Part shown: piece by piece, positions 12,796 through 23,041 of the stretch
How the letters are laid out: every line of letters begins with the position of its first letter
Position numbering within the stretch: the stretch's first letter is position 1
Assembly (NCBI RefSeq): GCF_001425905.1
Contig: NZ_LMDY01000001.1
Location: 645,481 to 709,480 of the forward strand
Reading direction: 5' to 3'
Source: Methylibium sp. Root1272
GTDB taxonomy: Bacteria; Pseudomonadota; Gammaproteobacteria; Burkholderiales; Burkholderiaceae_C
Length of the DNA: 64,000 nt
The notes under the pieces: model-generated
Told to the model about the DNA's origin: nothing
The model's database searches: none
What the model saw: only the letters and a program-made list of their open reading frames with translations
Made by a program: the position numbers and the translations under genes

Positions 12796-15700
12796 CAGGC
12801 GGCCCAGCGGCGCGCGTTGCGGAACATGCGCAGCCAGGGGCTGGCGACGGCGATGTCGCCGCCGCTCCAGCTCATCTGGACGTTGCGGAACACGCGCTCG
12901 GGGTGCGGCATCAGCGCGGTGTAGCGGCCATCGTGCGTGGTCACCGCGGTCAGGCCCTCGGGGCTGCCGTTGGGGTTGCAGGGGTAGGCCTCGGTGGCGC
13001 AGCCGGCCGGGTCCACGTAGCGCATTGCGCGGTGCACGGCCCGGGCGTCGCCGCGCTGCGAGAAATCGGCAAAGCCCTCGCCGTGCGCCACCGCGATCGG
13101 CAACCGGCTGCCGGCCATGCCGGCGAAGAACAGCGACGGGCTCTCCAGCACCTCCACCTGCGCCAGCCGAGCCTCGAACTGTTCGCTGCGGTTGCGGGTG
13201 AACTTGGGCCAGGCTTGCGCACCGGGGATGATGGGCGCCAGCGCCGCCATCATCTGGCAGCCGTTGCACACGCCGAGAGCGAAGCTGTCGTCGCGGTTGA
13301 AGAAAGCTGCGAACTGGTCGGCCAGCCGCGGATCGAACAGCACCGAGCGCGCCCAGCCCTCGCCGGCGCCCAGCGTGTCGCCGTAGCTGAAGCCGCCGCA
13401 CGCGACGAAACCGCGGTACATGTCGAGCCGGGCCCGGCCCGACTGCAGGTCGCTCATGTGCACGTCGTAGGTCTCGAAGCCGGCCTGCGCCATCGCATAG
13501 GCCATCTCGATGTGCGAATTGACGCCCTGCTCGCGCAGGATGGCGAGCTTCGGGCGGGCGAGGTTCAGGAACGGCGCGGCCACGTCCTCGGCCGGGTCGA
13601 AGCTCGGCTGCCACTGCAGGCCGGCATCGTCCGGTGCACCGGCCGCCGCGTGCTCGGCGTCGGCGCAGGCCGGGTGGTCGCGCAGCGCGGCGATGCGCCA
13701 GCTCACCTCGTCCCAGGCCTGGTGCAGCTCGCGCAGCGGCGCGCTGAACACCGCCTTGGCATCGCGCCAGACCTCGACGACGCCGCGCTCGTTGGGCTTG
13801 CCGATCACGTGGCTGTGGCGGCCGAGGCCGGCTTCGCGCAGCACCTGGATTACCGCGTCGCGCTCGGCGCTGGCCACCTGGATCATCGCGCCCAGTTCCT
13901 CGGCGAACAGCGCCTTCAGCGTCAGCTCCTTGCGGCGCTCGCCCACCTGGCCGGCCCAGTTCTTGGCATCGCCGCTGTCCATGCGGCTGTCGGACACGCC
14001 GTCGCCCTCGATCAGCAGCAGGTCGACGTTGAGCGACACGCCGCAGTGACCGGCAAAGGCCATCTCGCAGACGGTCGCCCACAGGCCGCCGTCGGAGCGG
14101 TCGTGGTAGGCCAGCAGCCGGCCTTCGGCACGCAGGCGGTTGATGGCGGCCACCAGCTGCTTCAGCAGCGCGGCGTCGTCGAGGTCGGGCGCGCTGTCGC
14201 CCAATTGTTCCAGGGTCTGCGCCAGGATGGAGCCGCCCAGGCGGTTGCGGCCCTGGCCCAGGTCGATCAGGATCAGCGAGGTGTCGCCCGGCTGCAGCTG
14301 CGGCGTGAGCGTGCCGCGCACGTCGGCCAGGCTGGCGAAGGCGGTGACGATCAGCGAGACCGGTGCGGTCACCTGCTTCGCCTCGCCGGATTCGGCGTCG
14401 CTCCAGCGCGTGCGCATCGACAGCGAATCCTTGCCGACCGGCACCGAGATGCCGAGCGCCGGGCACAGCTCGAGGCCGACCGCGCGCACCGTGTCGTACA
14501 GCGCGGCGTCCTCGCCGGGCTCGCCGCAAGCGGCCATCCAGTTGCAGCTGAGCTTGACGCGCGGCAGCTCGATCGGCGCGGCCAGCAGGTTGGTGATGCT
14601 CTCGGCCACCGCCATGCGGCCGGCGGCCGGCGCGTCGATCAACGCCAGCGGCGTGCGCTCGCCCATCGCCATGGCCTCGCCGTGGAAGCCGGCATGGTCG
14701 GCCAGCGTCACCGCGCAGTCGGCCACCGGCACCTGCCAGGGGCCGACCATCTGGTCGCGGTGGCTCAGGCCGCCGACCGTGCGGTCGCCGATGGTGATCA
14801 GGAAGCGCTTGCTGGCCACCGTGGGATGGCGCAGCACGTCGAACGCGGCCTGCTGCAGCTCCACGCCCGCCAGCGTCAGCGGCACCCCGCGGCGCGCCAC
14901 GCGCCGCACCTGGCGGTGCATCTTCGGTGGCTTGCCGAGCAGCACGTCCATCGGCATGTCGATCGGCGTGCCGTGCTCGCCCTGCCCGCCGGGGCCATCC
15001 TCGAGCACCAGCTGCAGCGCGTCGCTGGCGACGCCGACCACCGCATACGGGCAGCGTTCACGGCTCGCCATCGCCTCGAACAGCGGCAGGCTCTCGGGCG
15101 CGATGGCCAGCACGTAGCGCTCCTGGCTCTCGTTGCACCAGATCTCCTTCGGTGCCAGGCCGCTTTCCTCCAGCGGCACGCGCCGCAGGTCGAAGCGCGC
15201 ACCGCGGCCGGCGTCGTGCACCAGCTCAGGAAACGCATTGCTGATGCCGCCGGCGCCGACGTCGTGCACCGCGAGGATCGGATTGCTGACGCCGAGCGCC
15301 CAGCAGTGGTTGAGGACCTCCTGCGCGCGCCGCTGGATCTCCGGGTTGCCGCGCTGCACCGAATCGAAGTCCAGCGCCGCGGTGTTGGCGCCGGCCGCCA
15401 TCGAGCTGGCCGCGCCGCCGCCCATGCCGATGCGCATGCCGGGCCCGCCGAGCTGGATCAGCAGCGTGCCGGCCGGGAACGGGATCTTGTGGGTCTGGCC
15501 GTCGCTGATCGTGCCCAGGCCGCCGGCGATCATGATGGGCTTGTGGTAGCCGCGCCGCTGCGCTTCGGCGCCGGCGCCGACGGTCTGTTCGTAGACGCGG
15601 AAGTAGCCACCCAGGTTGGGCCGGCCGAACTCGTTGTTGAAGGCCGCGCCGCCCAGCGGGCCGTCGATCATGATCTGCAGTGCGCTGGCAATGTGCTCGG

Positions 15701-16805
15701 GCTTGCCGTAGCGCACACGCTCCCAGGGCTCGTCGGTGCCGGGCAGCTGCAGGTTGGAGACCGAGAAGCCGGTCAGGCCGGCCTTGGGCCGGGCGCCGCG
15801 GCCGGTCGCGCCCTCGTCGCGGATCTCGCCGCCGGCGCCGGTGGACGCGCCGGCGAACGGCGAGATCGCCGTCGGGTGGTTGTGCGTCTCGACCTTCATC
15901 AGCACGTGCGCCGTCTCCTGGCGCGCGCCGTAGACCGGCGCATTGGTATAGCCCTGCGGAAGCCAGCGCTCGATCGCGTAGCCCTCCATCACCGCCGCGT
16001 TGTCGCTGTAGGCCACGATGGTGTGCTGCGGCGAGGTCTTGTGGGTGTGGCGGATCATCTGGAACATCGAGTGTTCCTGCGCCTCGCCGTCGATGCTGAA
16101 TTGCGCGTTGAAGATCTTGTGGCGGCAGTGCTCCGAGTTCGCCTGCGCGAACATCATCAGCTCCACGTCGGTCGGGTTGCGCTGCAGGCCGGTGAAGGCG
16201 GCGACGAGGTAGTCGATCTCGTCGTCGCTCAGCGCCAGCCCGAAGTCGCGGTTCGCCGCCTCCAGTGCCGTGCGGCCCTGGCCGATCACGTCGACCGTCT
16301 CCATCGGCTTGCCCGGCTGGGCATCGAACAGATGGGCCGCCGCGCCGTGCTCGAAAGCCACGCTCTCGGTCATGCGGTCGTGCAGCAGTTCGGCGACCGC
16401 CGCGCGTTCGGCGTCGGCCAGCGGCTTGCCGCCGCCGAGCAGCCCGCCCTTGAGCGTCAGCCGGTACTCCGTGACGCGCTCGACGCGGCGGATGCCCAGG
16501 CCGCAGTTGTGGGCAATGTCGGTGGCCTTGCTGGCCCAGGGCGACACCGTGCCCAGGCGCGGCATCACCAGCACCAGCTCGCCTTCGGTCGGGCCGGCGT
16601 AGGCGTCGCCGTAGCGCAGCAGGCCGGTCAGCTTGTCGCGTGCCGCCGCGTCGAGCGCCGCCTCCGCCGCCACCCAGTGCACGTGCCGCGCGTGGACCGC
16701 GGTGATGCGCGCGGCAAGCGCCTGCAGCCGCGGCAACAGGGCCTGGGCACGGAAGGCGGACAGCGCGTTGCCGCCGTCGAAGGAGAGGATCGTGGGCTGG
16801 GTCAT
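12795..16805 (-). CDS. purL: PurL, phosphoribosylformylglycinamidine synthase
   Basis: Single-chain FGAM synthase (large form, 1336 residues) that converts FGAR, glutamine and ATP to FGAM in purine biosynthesis. The N-terminal PurS-like domain is followed by the linker and two AIR-synthase-like halves; blocks such as [16 protein letters not shown] near residue 230 and [19 protein letters not shown] near 305 are diagnostic. The C-terminal glutamine amidotransferase begins near residue 1085; its nucleophile is Cys1180 in GVCNGCQ, and the His/Glu pair is in PHPERVF near the end. It is divergent from map across about 100 bp and followed without a gap by the DUF1624 gene. Confidence 0.98.
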   Translation of the reverse strand: MTQPTILSFDGGNALSAFRAQALLPRLQALAARITAVHARHVHWVAAEAALDAAARDKLTGLLRYGDAYAGPTEGELVLVMPRLGTVSPWASKATDIAHNCGLGIRRVERVTEYRLTLKGGLLGGGKPLADAERAAVAELLHDRMTESVAFEHGAAAHLFDAQPGKPMETVDVIGQGRTALEAANRDFGLALSDDEIDYLVAAFTGLQRNPTDVELMMFAQANSEHCRHKIFNAQFSIDGEAQEHSMFQMIRHTHKTSPQHTIVAYSDNAAVMEGYAIERWLPQGYTNAPVYGARQETAHVLMKVETHNHPTAISPFAGASTGAGGEIRDEGATGRGARPKAGLTGFSVSNLQLPGTDEPWERVRYGKPEHIASALQIMIDGPLGGAAFNNEFGRPNLGGYFRVYEQTVGAGAEAQRRGYHKPIMIAGGLGTISDGQTHKIPFPAGTLLIQLGGPGMRIGMGGGAASSMAAGANTAALDFDSVQRGNPEIQRRAQEVLNHCWALGVSNPILAVHDVGAGGISNAFPELVHDAGRGARFDLRRVPLEESGLAPKEIWCNESQERYVLAIAPESLPLFEAMASRERCPYAVVGVASDALQLVLEDGPGGQGEHGTPIDMPMDVLLGKPPKMHRQVRRVARRGVPLTLAGVELQQAAFDVLRHPTVASKRFLITIGDRTVGGLSHRDQMVGPWQVPVADCAVTLADHAGFHGEAMAMGERTPLALIDAPAAGRMAVAESITNLLAAPIELPRVKLSCNWMAACGEPGEDAALYDTVRAVGLELCPALGISVPVGKDSLSMRTRWSDAESGEAKQVTAPVSLIVTAFASLADVRGTLTPQLQPGDTSLILIDLGQGRNRLGGSILAQTLEQLGDSAPDLDDAALLKQLVAAINRLRAEGRLLAYHDRSDGGLWATVCEMAFAGHCGVSLNVDLLLIEGDGVSDSRMDSGDAKNWAGQVGERRKELTLKALFAEELGAMIQVASAERDAVIQVLREAGLGRHSHVIGKPNERGVVEVWRDAKAVFSAPLRELHQAWDEVSWRIAALRDHPACADAEHAAAGAPDDAGLQWQPSFDPAEDVAAPFLNLARPKLAILREQGVNSHIEMAYAMAQAGFETYDVHMSDLQSGRARLDMYRGFVACGGFSYGDTLGAGEGWARSVLFDPRLADQFAAFFNRDDSFALGVCNGCQMMAALAPIIPGAQAWPKFTRNRSEQFEARLAQVEVLESPSLFFAGMAGSRLPIAVAHGEGFADFSQRGDARAVHRAMRYVDPAGCATEAYPCNPNGSPEGLTAVTTHDGRYTALMPHPERVFRNVQMSWSGGDIAVASPWLRMFRNARRWAA

Positions 16806-16892
16806 GGGGCGCGCGGAAGTCGCGGGTCTGGAGGGCGTGCGGTGCGAGGCGGGATGTCCCCTCGCAAACCCTAGATTTTACGGGCCTGATGA

Positions 16893-16898
16893 GATAAT
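16893..16898 (+). promoter_or_regulatory. Possible -10 box of map (leaderless start)
   Basis: GATAAT ends 8 bp before the map ATG and no Shine-Dalgarno sequence is visible. Transcription from this box would start at about the ATG. The -35 region is not recognisable. The 101-bp purL/map divergent interval must hold both promoters. Confidence 0.4.
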
Positions 16899-16906
16899 GC
16901 CCGGCT

Positions 16907-17713
16907 ATGTCGATCACGATCAAGACCGCCGCCGACGCCGACGGCATGCGCATCGCCGGAAGGCTCGCCTCCGAGGTGCTGGACATGCTGACGCCGCACG
17001 TCAAGCCCGGCATCACCACCGACGAGCTGGACCGCCTGGCGCACCGGCACATCGTCGAGGTGCAGGACGCCATCCCGGCGCCGCTGAACTACGCGCCGCC
17101 CGGCTACACGCCCTACCCCAAGTCGGTCTGCACTTCGGTCAACCACCAGGTCTGCCACGGCATCCCGAACGACCGTCCGCTGAAGAACGGCGACATCGTC
17201 AACATCGATGTCACCGTCATCAAGGACGGCTGGCACGGCGATACCAGCCGCATGTTCGTGGTCGGCGAAGGTTCGATCGCCGCCCGGCGGCTGTGCTCGC
17301 TGACCTACGAGGCGATGTGGCGCGGCATCGTCAAGGTGAAGCCCGGCGTGCGGCTCGGCGACATCGGGCACGCGATCCAGACATTCACCGAGCGGCAGGG
17401 CTTCTCGATCGTGCGCGAGTTCTGCGGGCACGGCATCGGCCGCAAGTTCCACGAGGAACCGCAGGTGCTGCACTACGGCCGCCCCGGCACGCTGGAGGAA
17501 CTGGTGCCCGGCATGGTGTTCACGATCGAGCCGATGGTCAACGCCGGGCGCCGCGAGATCAAGGAACTGGGCGACGGCTGGACCATCGTGACCAAGGACC
17601 GCTCGCTCTCGGCGCAGTGGGAGCACACGGTGCTGGTCACCGACACCGGCTACGAGGTGCTCACCCTCTCGGCCGGCAGCCCGCCGCCCCCGCCGGAACC
17701 CAGCGCGGCCTGA
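16907..17713 (+). CDS. map: Map, type I methionine aminopeptidase
   Basis: Removes the initiator methionine from nascent proteins; dinuclear metalloenzyme, 268 residues. Metal-binding Asp residues lie in [20 protein letters not shown] near residue 100, His in [12 protein letters not shown] near residue 178, and Glu in TIEPM near 206 and close to WEHTVLV. The Pro-rich tail after residue 255 is a modest extension. Its stop overlaps the glnD start as TGATG, giving a two-gene operon. The family is usually next to rpsB/tsf or secY; linkage to glnD is common in proteobacteria. Confidence 0.97.
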   Translation: MSITIKTAADADGMRIAGRLASEVLDMLTPHVKPGITTDELDRLAHRHIVEVQDAIPAPLNYAPPGYTPYPKSVCTSVNHQVCHGIPNDRPLKNGDIVNIDVTVIKDGWHGDTSRMFVVGEGSIAARRLCSLTYEAMWRGIVKVKPGVRLGDIGHAIQTFTERQGFSIVREFCGHGIGRKFHEEPQVLHYGRPGTLEELVPGMVFTIEPMVNAGRREIKELGDGWTIVTKDRSLSAQWEHTVLVTDTGYEVLTLSAGSPPPPPEPSAA

Positions 17714-20340
17714 TGAGCGCAGCGCTGCTGCCCGCCACGCCTCCCGCCCCCACCGTGCCGGCGCTGCGCGCGCGCCTGCGCGACGGCAAGGCCGCGCTGA
17801 TCGAGCACTTCCGCGCTTCGCGCCCCACCGCACCGGCCGCCATGCGGCTGATCCGTGGTCTGGCGCGGCACGTCGACGGCACGCTGCTGCACCTGTGGCA
17901 GCACGCGCTGATGCCCAAGGGCGCCGCGCTGGTGGCCGTCGGTGGCTACGGCCGCGGCGAGCTGTTCCCCTACTCCGACGTCGACGTGCTGGTGCTGCTG
18001 CCGGCGACCCACGGCGACGCGCACGACAACGACGCGCTCAAGTCCACCATCGGCGGCTTCATCACCGCCTGCTGGGACATCGGTCTGGAGATCGGATCGA
18101 GCGTGCGCACCGTCGCCGAGTGCGTGGCCGAGTCCGAGCGCGACGTGACGGTGCAGACCGCGCTGCTCGAGGCGCGCTTCCTGTGCGGTTCGCGCCGCGT
18201 GTTCGAAGAGTTCCGGCACGCCCACCTGGCCGCGCTCGACCCGGCCAACTTCCTGCGGGCGAAGACGCTGGAGATGCACCAGCGCCACACCAAGTACGAG
18301 GACACGCCGTACTCGCTGGAGCCCAACTGCAAGGAAAGCCCGGGCGGCCTGCGCGACCTGCAGACGGTGATCTGGATCGCGCGCGCGGCCCGGCTCGGCA
18401 AGACCTGGACCGCGCTGGCCGCCAACGGCATGGTCACGCCCTTCGAAGTCAAGCAACTGCAACGCAACGAGGGCCTGCTCAAGCTGATCCGTGCGCGCCT
18501 GCACATGGTGGCGGGCCGGCGCGAGGACCGGCTGGTGTTCGACCTGCAGACCGCCGTGGCCGAGAGCTTCGGCTACCAGAACACGCGCGAGCGCCGCGCC
18601 TCCGAGGCGCTGATGCGGCGCTACTACTGGGCCGCCAAGGCGGTGGCGCAGCTCAACCAGATCCTGATGCTCAACATCGAGGAGCAGATCCAGGGCACCG
18701 GCCAGTCGCCGATGCGCCCGATCAACGACAAGTTCCTCGACCGCGGCGGCATGCTCGAGGTCGTCAGCGACGACCTCTACCAGCGCGATCCGCACGCCAT
18801 CCTCGAGACCTTCGTGACCTACCAGCAGACGGTGGGCATGAAGGGCCTGTCGGCCCGCACGCTGCGCGCGCTCTACAACTCGCGCGACGTGATGAACAGC
18901 GCGTTCCGGCGCGACCCGGTCAACCGCGCGCTGTTCATGCAGATCCTCATCAACCCCTCGGGCCGGCAGACGCACGCCTTCCGGCTGATGAACGAGACCT
19001 CGGTGCTGGGTCGCCACCTGTGGGTGTTCCGCCGCATCGTCGGGCAGATGCAGCACGACCTGTTCCACGTCTACACCGTGGATCAGCACATCCTGATGGT
19101 GCTGCGCAACGTGCGGCGCTTCTTCATCGCCGAGCATGCCCACGAATACCCGTTCTGCTCGCAGCTCGGCGCGCAGTTCGAGCGGCCCTGGGTGCTCTAC
19201 GTGGCGGCGCTGTTCCACGACGTCGCCAAGGGCCGCGGCGGCGACCACTCCGACCTCGGCGGCATCGAGGTGCGGCGCTTCTGCCGCGACCACGGCATCT
19301 CTCGCGAGGACGCGCAGCTGATCGAGTTCCTGGTACGCGAGCACCTGACGATGAGTCGGATCGCGCAGAAGGAGGACCTGAGCGACGCCGACGTCATCGA
19401 GACCTTCGCCGCCAAGGTCAAGGACCAGCGCACGCTGACCGCGCTCTACCTGCTGACCGTGGCCGACATCCGCGGCACCAGCCCCAAGGTCTGGAACGCG
19501 TGGAAGGGCAAGTTGCTGGAGGACCTGTACCGCGCCGCCCTGCGCGCGCTCGGCGGCGCCAAGCCCAACGTCGCGGCCGAACTGGAAGCGCGCAAGCAGG
19601 AAGCCCTGCACGTGCTCAACCTGTATTCGCTGCTGCCGGGTGTGCAGCAGCCGCTGTGGGACACGCTGGAGCTCAGCTATTTCGTTCGCCACGACGCCGC
19701 CGACATCGCCTGGCACGCCCGCTCGCTCTACCGCCACGTGGACACCCGCATTCCCGTGGTGCGCGCGCGGCTCTCGAGCGTCGGCGAAGGGCTGCAGGTG
19801 CTGGTGTACGCGCCGGACCGGCCCGACCTGTTCGCCCGCATCTGCGGCTACTTCGACAGCGCCGGCTTCAACATCCTGGACGCCAAGATCCACACCACCA
19901 CCACCGGCTATGCGCTCGACACCTTCCAGGTCATCTCGCAGCACGTCGAGCAGTACGTCGACGTGGCCTACCGCGACCTGATCTCGCTGGTGGAGATCCA
20001 GCTGTCCGAGGCCCTGGCGGCCGACGGGCCGCTGCCCGAACCGAGCCGTGGCCGGCTGTCGCGCCGCGTCAAGTCCTTCCCGGTGACGCCGCGCGTGCTG
20101 CTCAAGCCCGACGAGCGCGCCCAGCGCTGGCTGCTGAGCGTGTCGGCCAGCGACCGCTCGGGCCTGCTCTACGCGATCGCACGGGTGCTGGCGCGCCACC
20201 AGCTCAACCTGCAGCTCGCCAAGGTCACCACGCTCGGTGAGCGCGTCGAGGACACCTTCCTGATCAACGGCGCGTCGCTGCAGCAGAACCGCCAGCAGAT
20301 CGCGATCGAGACCGAGCTGCTGGACGCCATCGCGCCCTGA
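17713..20340 (+). CDS. glnD: GlnD, PII uridylyltransferase/uridylyl-removing enzyme
   Basis: Nitrogen sensor that uridylylates PII proteins when glutamine is low and removes UMP when it is high. I take the ATG at 17713, coupled to map, giving 875 residues, a normal length, although the frame is open far upstream. Domains in order: nucleotidyltransferase with [20 protein letters not shown] near residue 77, the GlnD linker region, HD domain with [16 protein letters not shown] near residue 502 (uridylyl removal), and two ACT domains starting near residues 693 and 805 that bind glutamine. All key motifs are intact. Confidence 0.97.
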   Translation: MSAALLPATPPAPTVPALRARLRDGKAALIEHFRASRPTAPAAMRLIRGLARHVDGTLLHLWQHALMPKGAALVAVGGYGRGELFPYSDVDVLVLLPATHGDAHDNDALKSTIGGFITACWDIGLEIGSSVRTVAECVAESERDVTVQTALLEARFLCGSRRVFEEFRHAHLAALDPANFLRAKTLEMHQRHTKYEDTPYSLEPNCKESPGGLRDLQTVIWIARAARLGKTWTALAANGMVTPFEVKQLQRNEGLLKLIRARLHMVAGRREDRLVFDLQTAVAESFGYQNTRERRASEALMRRYYWAAKAVAQLNQILMLNIEEQIQGTGQSPMRPINDKFLDRGGMLEVVSDDLYQRDPHAILETFVTYQQTVGMKGLSARTLRALYNSRDVMNSAFRRDPVNRALFMQILINPSGRQTHAFRLMNETSVLGRHLWVFRRIVGQMQHDLFHVYTVDQHILMVLRNVRRFFIAEHAHEYPFCSQLGAQFERPWVLYVAALFHDVAKGRGGDHSDLGGIEVRRFCRDHGISREDAQLIEFLVREHLTMSRIAQKEDLSDADVIETFAAKVKDQRTLTALYLLTVADIRGTSPKVWNAWKGKLLEDLYRAALRALGGAKPNVAAELEARKQEALHVLNLYSLLPGVQQPLWDTLELSYFVRHDAADIAWHARSLYRHVDTRIPVVRARLSSVGEGLQVLVYAPDRPDLFARICGYFDSAGFNILDAKIHTTTTGYALDTFQVISQHVEQYVDVAYRDLISLVEIQLSEALAADGPLPEPSRGRLSRRVKSFPVTPRVLLKPDERAQRWLLSVSASDRSGLLYAIARVLARHQLNLQLAKVTTLGERVEDTFLINGASLQQNRQQIAIETELLDAIAP

Positions 20341-20379
20341 ACCCGGCGCTGCGCAGGACGGCAGCCGGTCCGACCGGCT

Positions 20380-21030
20380 TCACTCGATCTTGAACTCGAA
20401 CTCCTGCACGGCGATCACCTCGTCCGCACCGCTCACGCACTTGTACTGCAGCATCGCGCTGCGCACCGCGGCGTGGAAGACGCGCGGCCCCGACAGGATC
20501 GTGACCTCCTTCACCACGCCGCCGCTGATGCGCGCCTGCGCGCGCACCACGCCCGAGGTGCCCTCCTGCAAGGCGCGGCGCGGCAGTTCCGGCTTCACCT
20601 GCGTCGGGCAGACCACCGTGATGTCGCTGCGGCTCGGCGCCGGTGGCGCGGGAGGCGCCGGGGGCGGTGCGGGCGGCGGCGGCTCGATCTTGTATTCGAC
20701 CTTCGGCGGCTCCGGCGCCACGGTGATCGGCGGTGCGGGGGCCGGCGGCGGGGTGATCTCCGGCGGCGGCACGTAGGGCGGCGGCGGCGCCTTCACCTTC
20801 GGCGGCGGCGCGGGCTTCTGGATTTCCTTGGGCGGCGGCGGGGGGGGCGGAGGGGGCGGCGGCGGGAGCTCCGCGATGATCTTCGCCTCCAGCGGCTTGC
20901 GGACGACCTCGACCACGCTGCGGGCCAGGCCGGACACCAGCGCATAGAAGATGAAGACGTGCAGCACCGCCACGACGACGAAGCCGACGAAGCGCCGCGA
21001 CGGCGGTTGCCGCTCGTAGCTCAGGTCCAT
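20380..21030 (-). CDS. tonB: TonB, energy transducer
   Basis: Periplasm-spanning protein that passes proton-motive energy from ExbBD to outer-membrane receptors, 216 residues. One N-terminal membrane anchor (about residues 14-35), then a long proline-rich spacer from residue 55 to 130 including a run of twelve prolines, then a C-terminal TonB domain (PELPRRALQEGTSGVVRAQA). The gene is last in the exbB-exbD-exbD-tonB set. It converges with glnD across 39 bp containing a small hairpin (AGCCGGTC/GACCGGCT) without a T run. Confidence 0.93.
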   Translation of the reverse strand: MDLSYERQPPSRRFVGFVVVAVLHVFIFYALVSGLARSVVEVVRKPLEAKIIAELPPPPPPPPPPPPKEIQKPAPPPKVKAPPPPYVPPPEITPPPAPAPPITVAPEPPKVEYKIEPPPPAPPPAPPAPPAPSRSDITVVCPTQVKPELPRRALQEGTSGVVRAQARISGGVVKEVTILSGPRVFHAAVRSAMLQYKCVSGADEVIAVQEFEFKIE

Positions 21031-21075
21031 GCCGTCGGCCTCCGGGCGCCGGGGCGCAGCGGTCCGGCTGCGGCG

Positions 21076-21513
21076 CTATTCGATGAACTGTTCACTGCCG
21101 ACGATGCCGAATTTGGTGAGGCCGTTGCGCTGCACCGCGGCCATCACGCCGGCCACGGTGCTGTACTTCGAGAGCCGGTCGGGCCTGAGGTGCAGCTCGG
21201 GCTGCGCCTCCGGCGGCAGCGCCGCCATGGCCTGAAGCCGGCGCTCGGCCTCGACCAGGTTGGCGACCGGCTCGGCATTGAAGAAGATCGCATCGTTGGC
21301 GTCGATGTCGATCTTCATCACCTGCGGCGGCACGAGCTGCGGCGGCGGCGGGCCGACCGGCATGTCGAGCTTGACCGCGTGCAGCTGGATCGGGATGGTG
21401 ATGATGAGCATGATCAGCAGCACCAGCATCACGTCGATCAGCGGCGTGGTGTTGATCTCCATCATCAGTTCGGGCTCGTTGCCGGCGTCGGCGCCCAGCG
21501 GGCTCATGGCCAT
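21076..21513 (-). CDS. exbD: ExbD-type biopolymer transport protein (second copy)
   Basis: Single-pass inner-membrane component of the ExbBD proton channel, 145 residues. The membrane segment follows the diagnostic MEINTTPLIDVMLVLLIMLI near residue 17, whose Asp is the protonatable residue in this family. The periplasmic domain ends FGIVGSEQFIE. It lies 18 bp after the other exbD and 45 bp before tonB. The two ExbD proteins differ substantially, so this is a pair of paralogues rather than a recent duplication. Confidence 0.92.
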   Translation of the reverse strand: MAMSPLGADAGNEPELMMEINTTPLIDVMLVLLIMLIITIPIQLHAVKLDMPVGPPPPQLVPPQVMKIDIDANDAIFFNAEPVANLVEAERRLQAMAALPPEAQPELHLRPDRLSKYSTVAGVMAAVQRNGLTKFGIVGSEQFIE

Positions 21514-21531
21514 GGTCGGAAGGCTCCTGCG

Positions 21532-21963
21532 TCAACCACCGCGCGGCGGCGGCTCGGTGATGAACGACACCTTGGTGATGCCGGCGCGCTGGCAGGCATA
21601 GACCACCTTGCCGACCGCGTCGTAGCGCGCCGCGAGGTCGCCGCGGATCTGCACCTCGGGCTGCGGCTTCATCGCCGCCACCTTCTTGAGCCGCTCGACC
21701 AGCGCGTTGGCGTTCGGCACGCGGCTGTCGTACCAGTACATCGCGCCGCCGGCGTCCACCGAGATGATCACGTTCTCGGGCTTGCTCTCGCGGACCTGGA
21801 TCGTCTCCTTCGGCAGCGTGACGGGGATCGAGGTGGTGACGACCGGGATGGTGATCAGGAAGATGATCAGCAGCACCAGCATCACGTCGACCAGCGGCGT
21901 GGTGTTGATCGTCGAGACGACCTCGTCCTCGTCTCCGCCCGCCGGGCCGACGCTCATCGCCAT
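21532..21963 (-). CDS. exbD: ExbD-type biopolymer transport protein (first copy)
   Basis: ExbD paralogue of 143 residues, directly after exbB (3 bp gap). Its membrane segment follows STINTTPLVDVMLVLLIIFL near residue 17, with the conserved Asp. The periplasmic part contains VQIRGDLAARYDAVGKVVY, typical of ExbD/TolR, and a Gly/Pro tail. With ExbB and the second ExbD it should form the motor that energises TonB. Two adjacent exbD genes occur in several Gram-negative Ton systems, where they can serve different receptors. Confidence 0.92.
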   Translation of the reverse strand: MAMSVGPAGGDEDEVVSTINTTPLVDVMLVLLIIFLITIPVVTTSIPVTLPKETIQVRESKPENVIISVDAGGAMYWYDSRVPNANALVERLKKVAAMKPQPEVQIRGDLAARYDAVGKVVYACQRAGITKVSFITEPPPRGG

Positions 21964-21966
21964 CGC

Positions 21967-22806
21967 TCAGGCCTTGGCCGGGGCTCGGCTCGTGGCGAGC
22001 AGCACCGAATGCAGGTCGTTGCCGAAGGCGCGCACCTCCTCCATCGAGCCCTTGTTGCGACGCACCAGCCAGTTGTAGCCCAGCACCGCCGGCACGGCGA
22101 CCGCCAAGCCGATGGCCGTCATGATCAGTGCCTCGCCCACCGGGCCCGCCACCTTGTCGATCGAGGCCTGCCCGGCCACGCCGATCGCGGTGAGCGCGTG
22201 GTAGATGCCCCAGACGGTGCCGAACAGGCCGACGAAGGGCGCCGTGGAGCCCACGGTGGCCAGGAAGGCCAGGCCGTCCTGCAGGCGGCTCTGCACGCGC
22301 TCCATCGCGCGCTGGATCGACATCGTGACCCAGCTGTTCAGGTCCACATGCTCGAACAGGCCGCCGTGCTTCTTGGTCGCCTCGAGGCCGGCCTCGGCGA
22401 TGAAGCGGAACGGGCTCGTCGGCTCCAGCGTGTCGGCCCCCTGCCGCACGCTGCCTGCGCTCCAGAAGCTCTTCGCGGCCAGCTTGGCCTGGCGGTTGAG
22501 CCTGGCCTGCTCGATGAACTTGACGACGATGATGTACCAGCTGCCCATCGACATCACGACCAGGATCAGGAGCACCGCCTTCGCGACGCCATCGCTGGTT
22601 CGCCACAGCGACTCCAGGCCGTAGGGGTTCTCGACCACCGCCGTCAGTGCCGGCGTGGACACGACCGCGGCCGGGGCCACCGGCTCGCCGGCCGCGGACG
22701 CCTGGGCCTGCGCGGGCGATGGGGCCAGGGCCACGCCGGTGAGTGCGATACCGGCCACGGCGATCGACAGGGCAAGGACGGAACGGAGAACGAAGCGACG
22801 GACCAT
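21967..22806 (-). CDS. exbB: ExbB-type MotA/TolQ/ExbB proton channel protein
   Basis: Three-pass inner-membrane motor protein of the Ton system, 279 residues from the ATG at 22806 (Shine-Dalgarno GGAG 5 bp upstream). The N-terminus carries a signal-peptide-like segment ending near AQAQA, placing a periplasmic stretch before the first membrane helix (VLLILVVMSMGSWYIIVVKF). The conserved region GLAFLATVGSTAPFVGLFGTVWGI near residue 150 and the last helix (ALIMTAIGLAVAVPAVLGYN) are diagnostic. This long ExbB form with a cleavable leader is seen in many proteobacteria. Confidence 0.93.
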   Translation of the reverse strand: MVRRFVLRSVLALSIAVAGIALTGVALAPSPAQAQASAAGEPVAPAAVVSTPALTAVVENPYGLESLWRTSDGVAKAVLLILVVMSMGSWYIIVVKFIEQARLNRQAKLAAKSFWSAGSVRQGADTLEPTSPFRFIAEAGLEATKKHGGLFEHVDLNSWVTMSIQRAMERVQSRLQDGLAFLATVGSTAPFVGLFGTVWGIYHALTAIGVAGQASIDKVAGPVGEALIMTAIGLAVAVPAVLGYNWLVRRNKGSMEEVRAFGNDLHSVLLATSRAPAKA

Positions 22807-23041
22807 GGGGACTCCGAAGGGGGCGTGCGATGGGCTGTGGGAGGGACCGCGGACCGGATTGCGATCCCGACGGCAATGGCGCTGAAGCCCGTTCAGAGCC
22901 GGGAGCCTTGCCTGGGCGATGCCGTCGGCCGGTGGGCGAGGCAGGGCTGGGTGACCACAATTATGCGGTGGCGCTGATGGACGAGTGTTCAGGAGACCGA
23001 GCGCCGGCCTGTGGTTTGCCTGACGCACGCGCCCAGAGGCC
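22807..23041 (-). other. Spacer between receptor gene and exbB
   Basis: These 235 bp hold no gene. On the minus strand CATAAT near 22960-22965 is the only -10-like hexamer I noticed, without a good -35, so exbB-exbD-exbD-tonB may have its own promoter or be read from the receptor gene. I see no convincing Fur palindrome. Confidence 0.3.

Noticed and set aside
12903..16874. A 1323-codon open frame antisense to purL
   Set aside because: It lies exactly opposite a complete PurL with all family motifs; its product is His/Arg/Val-rich and typical of antisense frames in high-GC DNA.
17650..20199. An 849-codon minus-strand open frame opposite glnD
   Set aside because: GlnD has intact nucleotidyltransferase, HD and ACT domains; the opposite frame is a shadow.
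20363..20380. AGCCGGTC/GACCGGCT hairpin as a bidirectional terminator between glnD and tonB
   Set aside because: Very small loop and no T run on either strand; not enough to call.
20641..20880. GGCGGC-rich simple repeat
   Set aside because: It encodes the proline-rich spacer of TonB.
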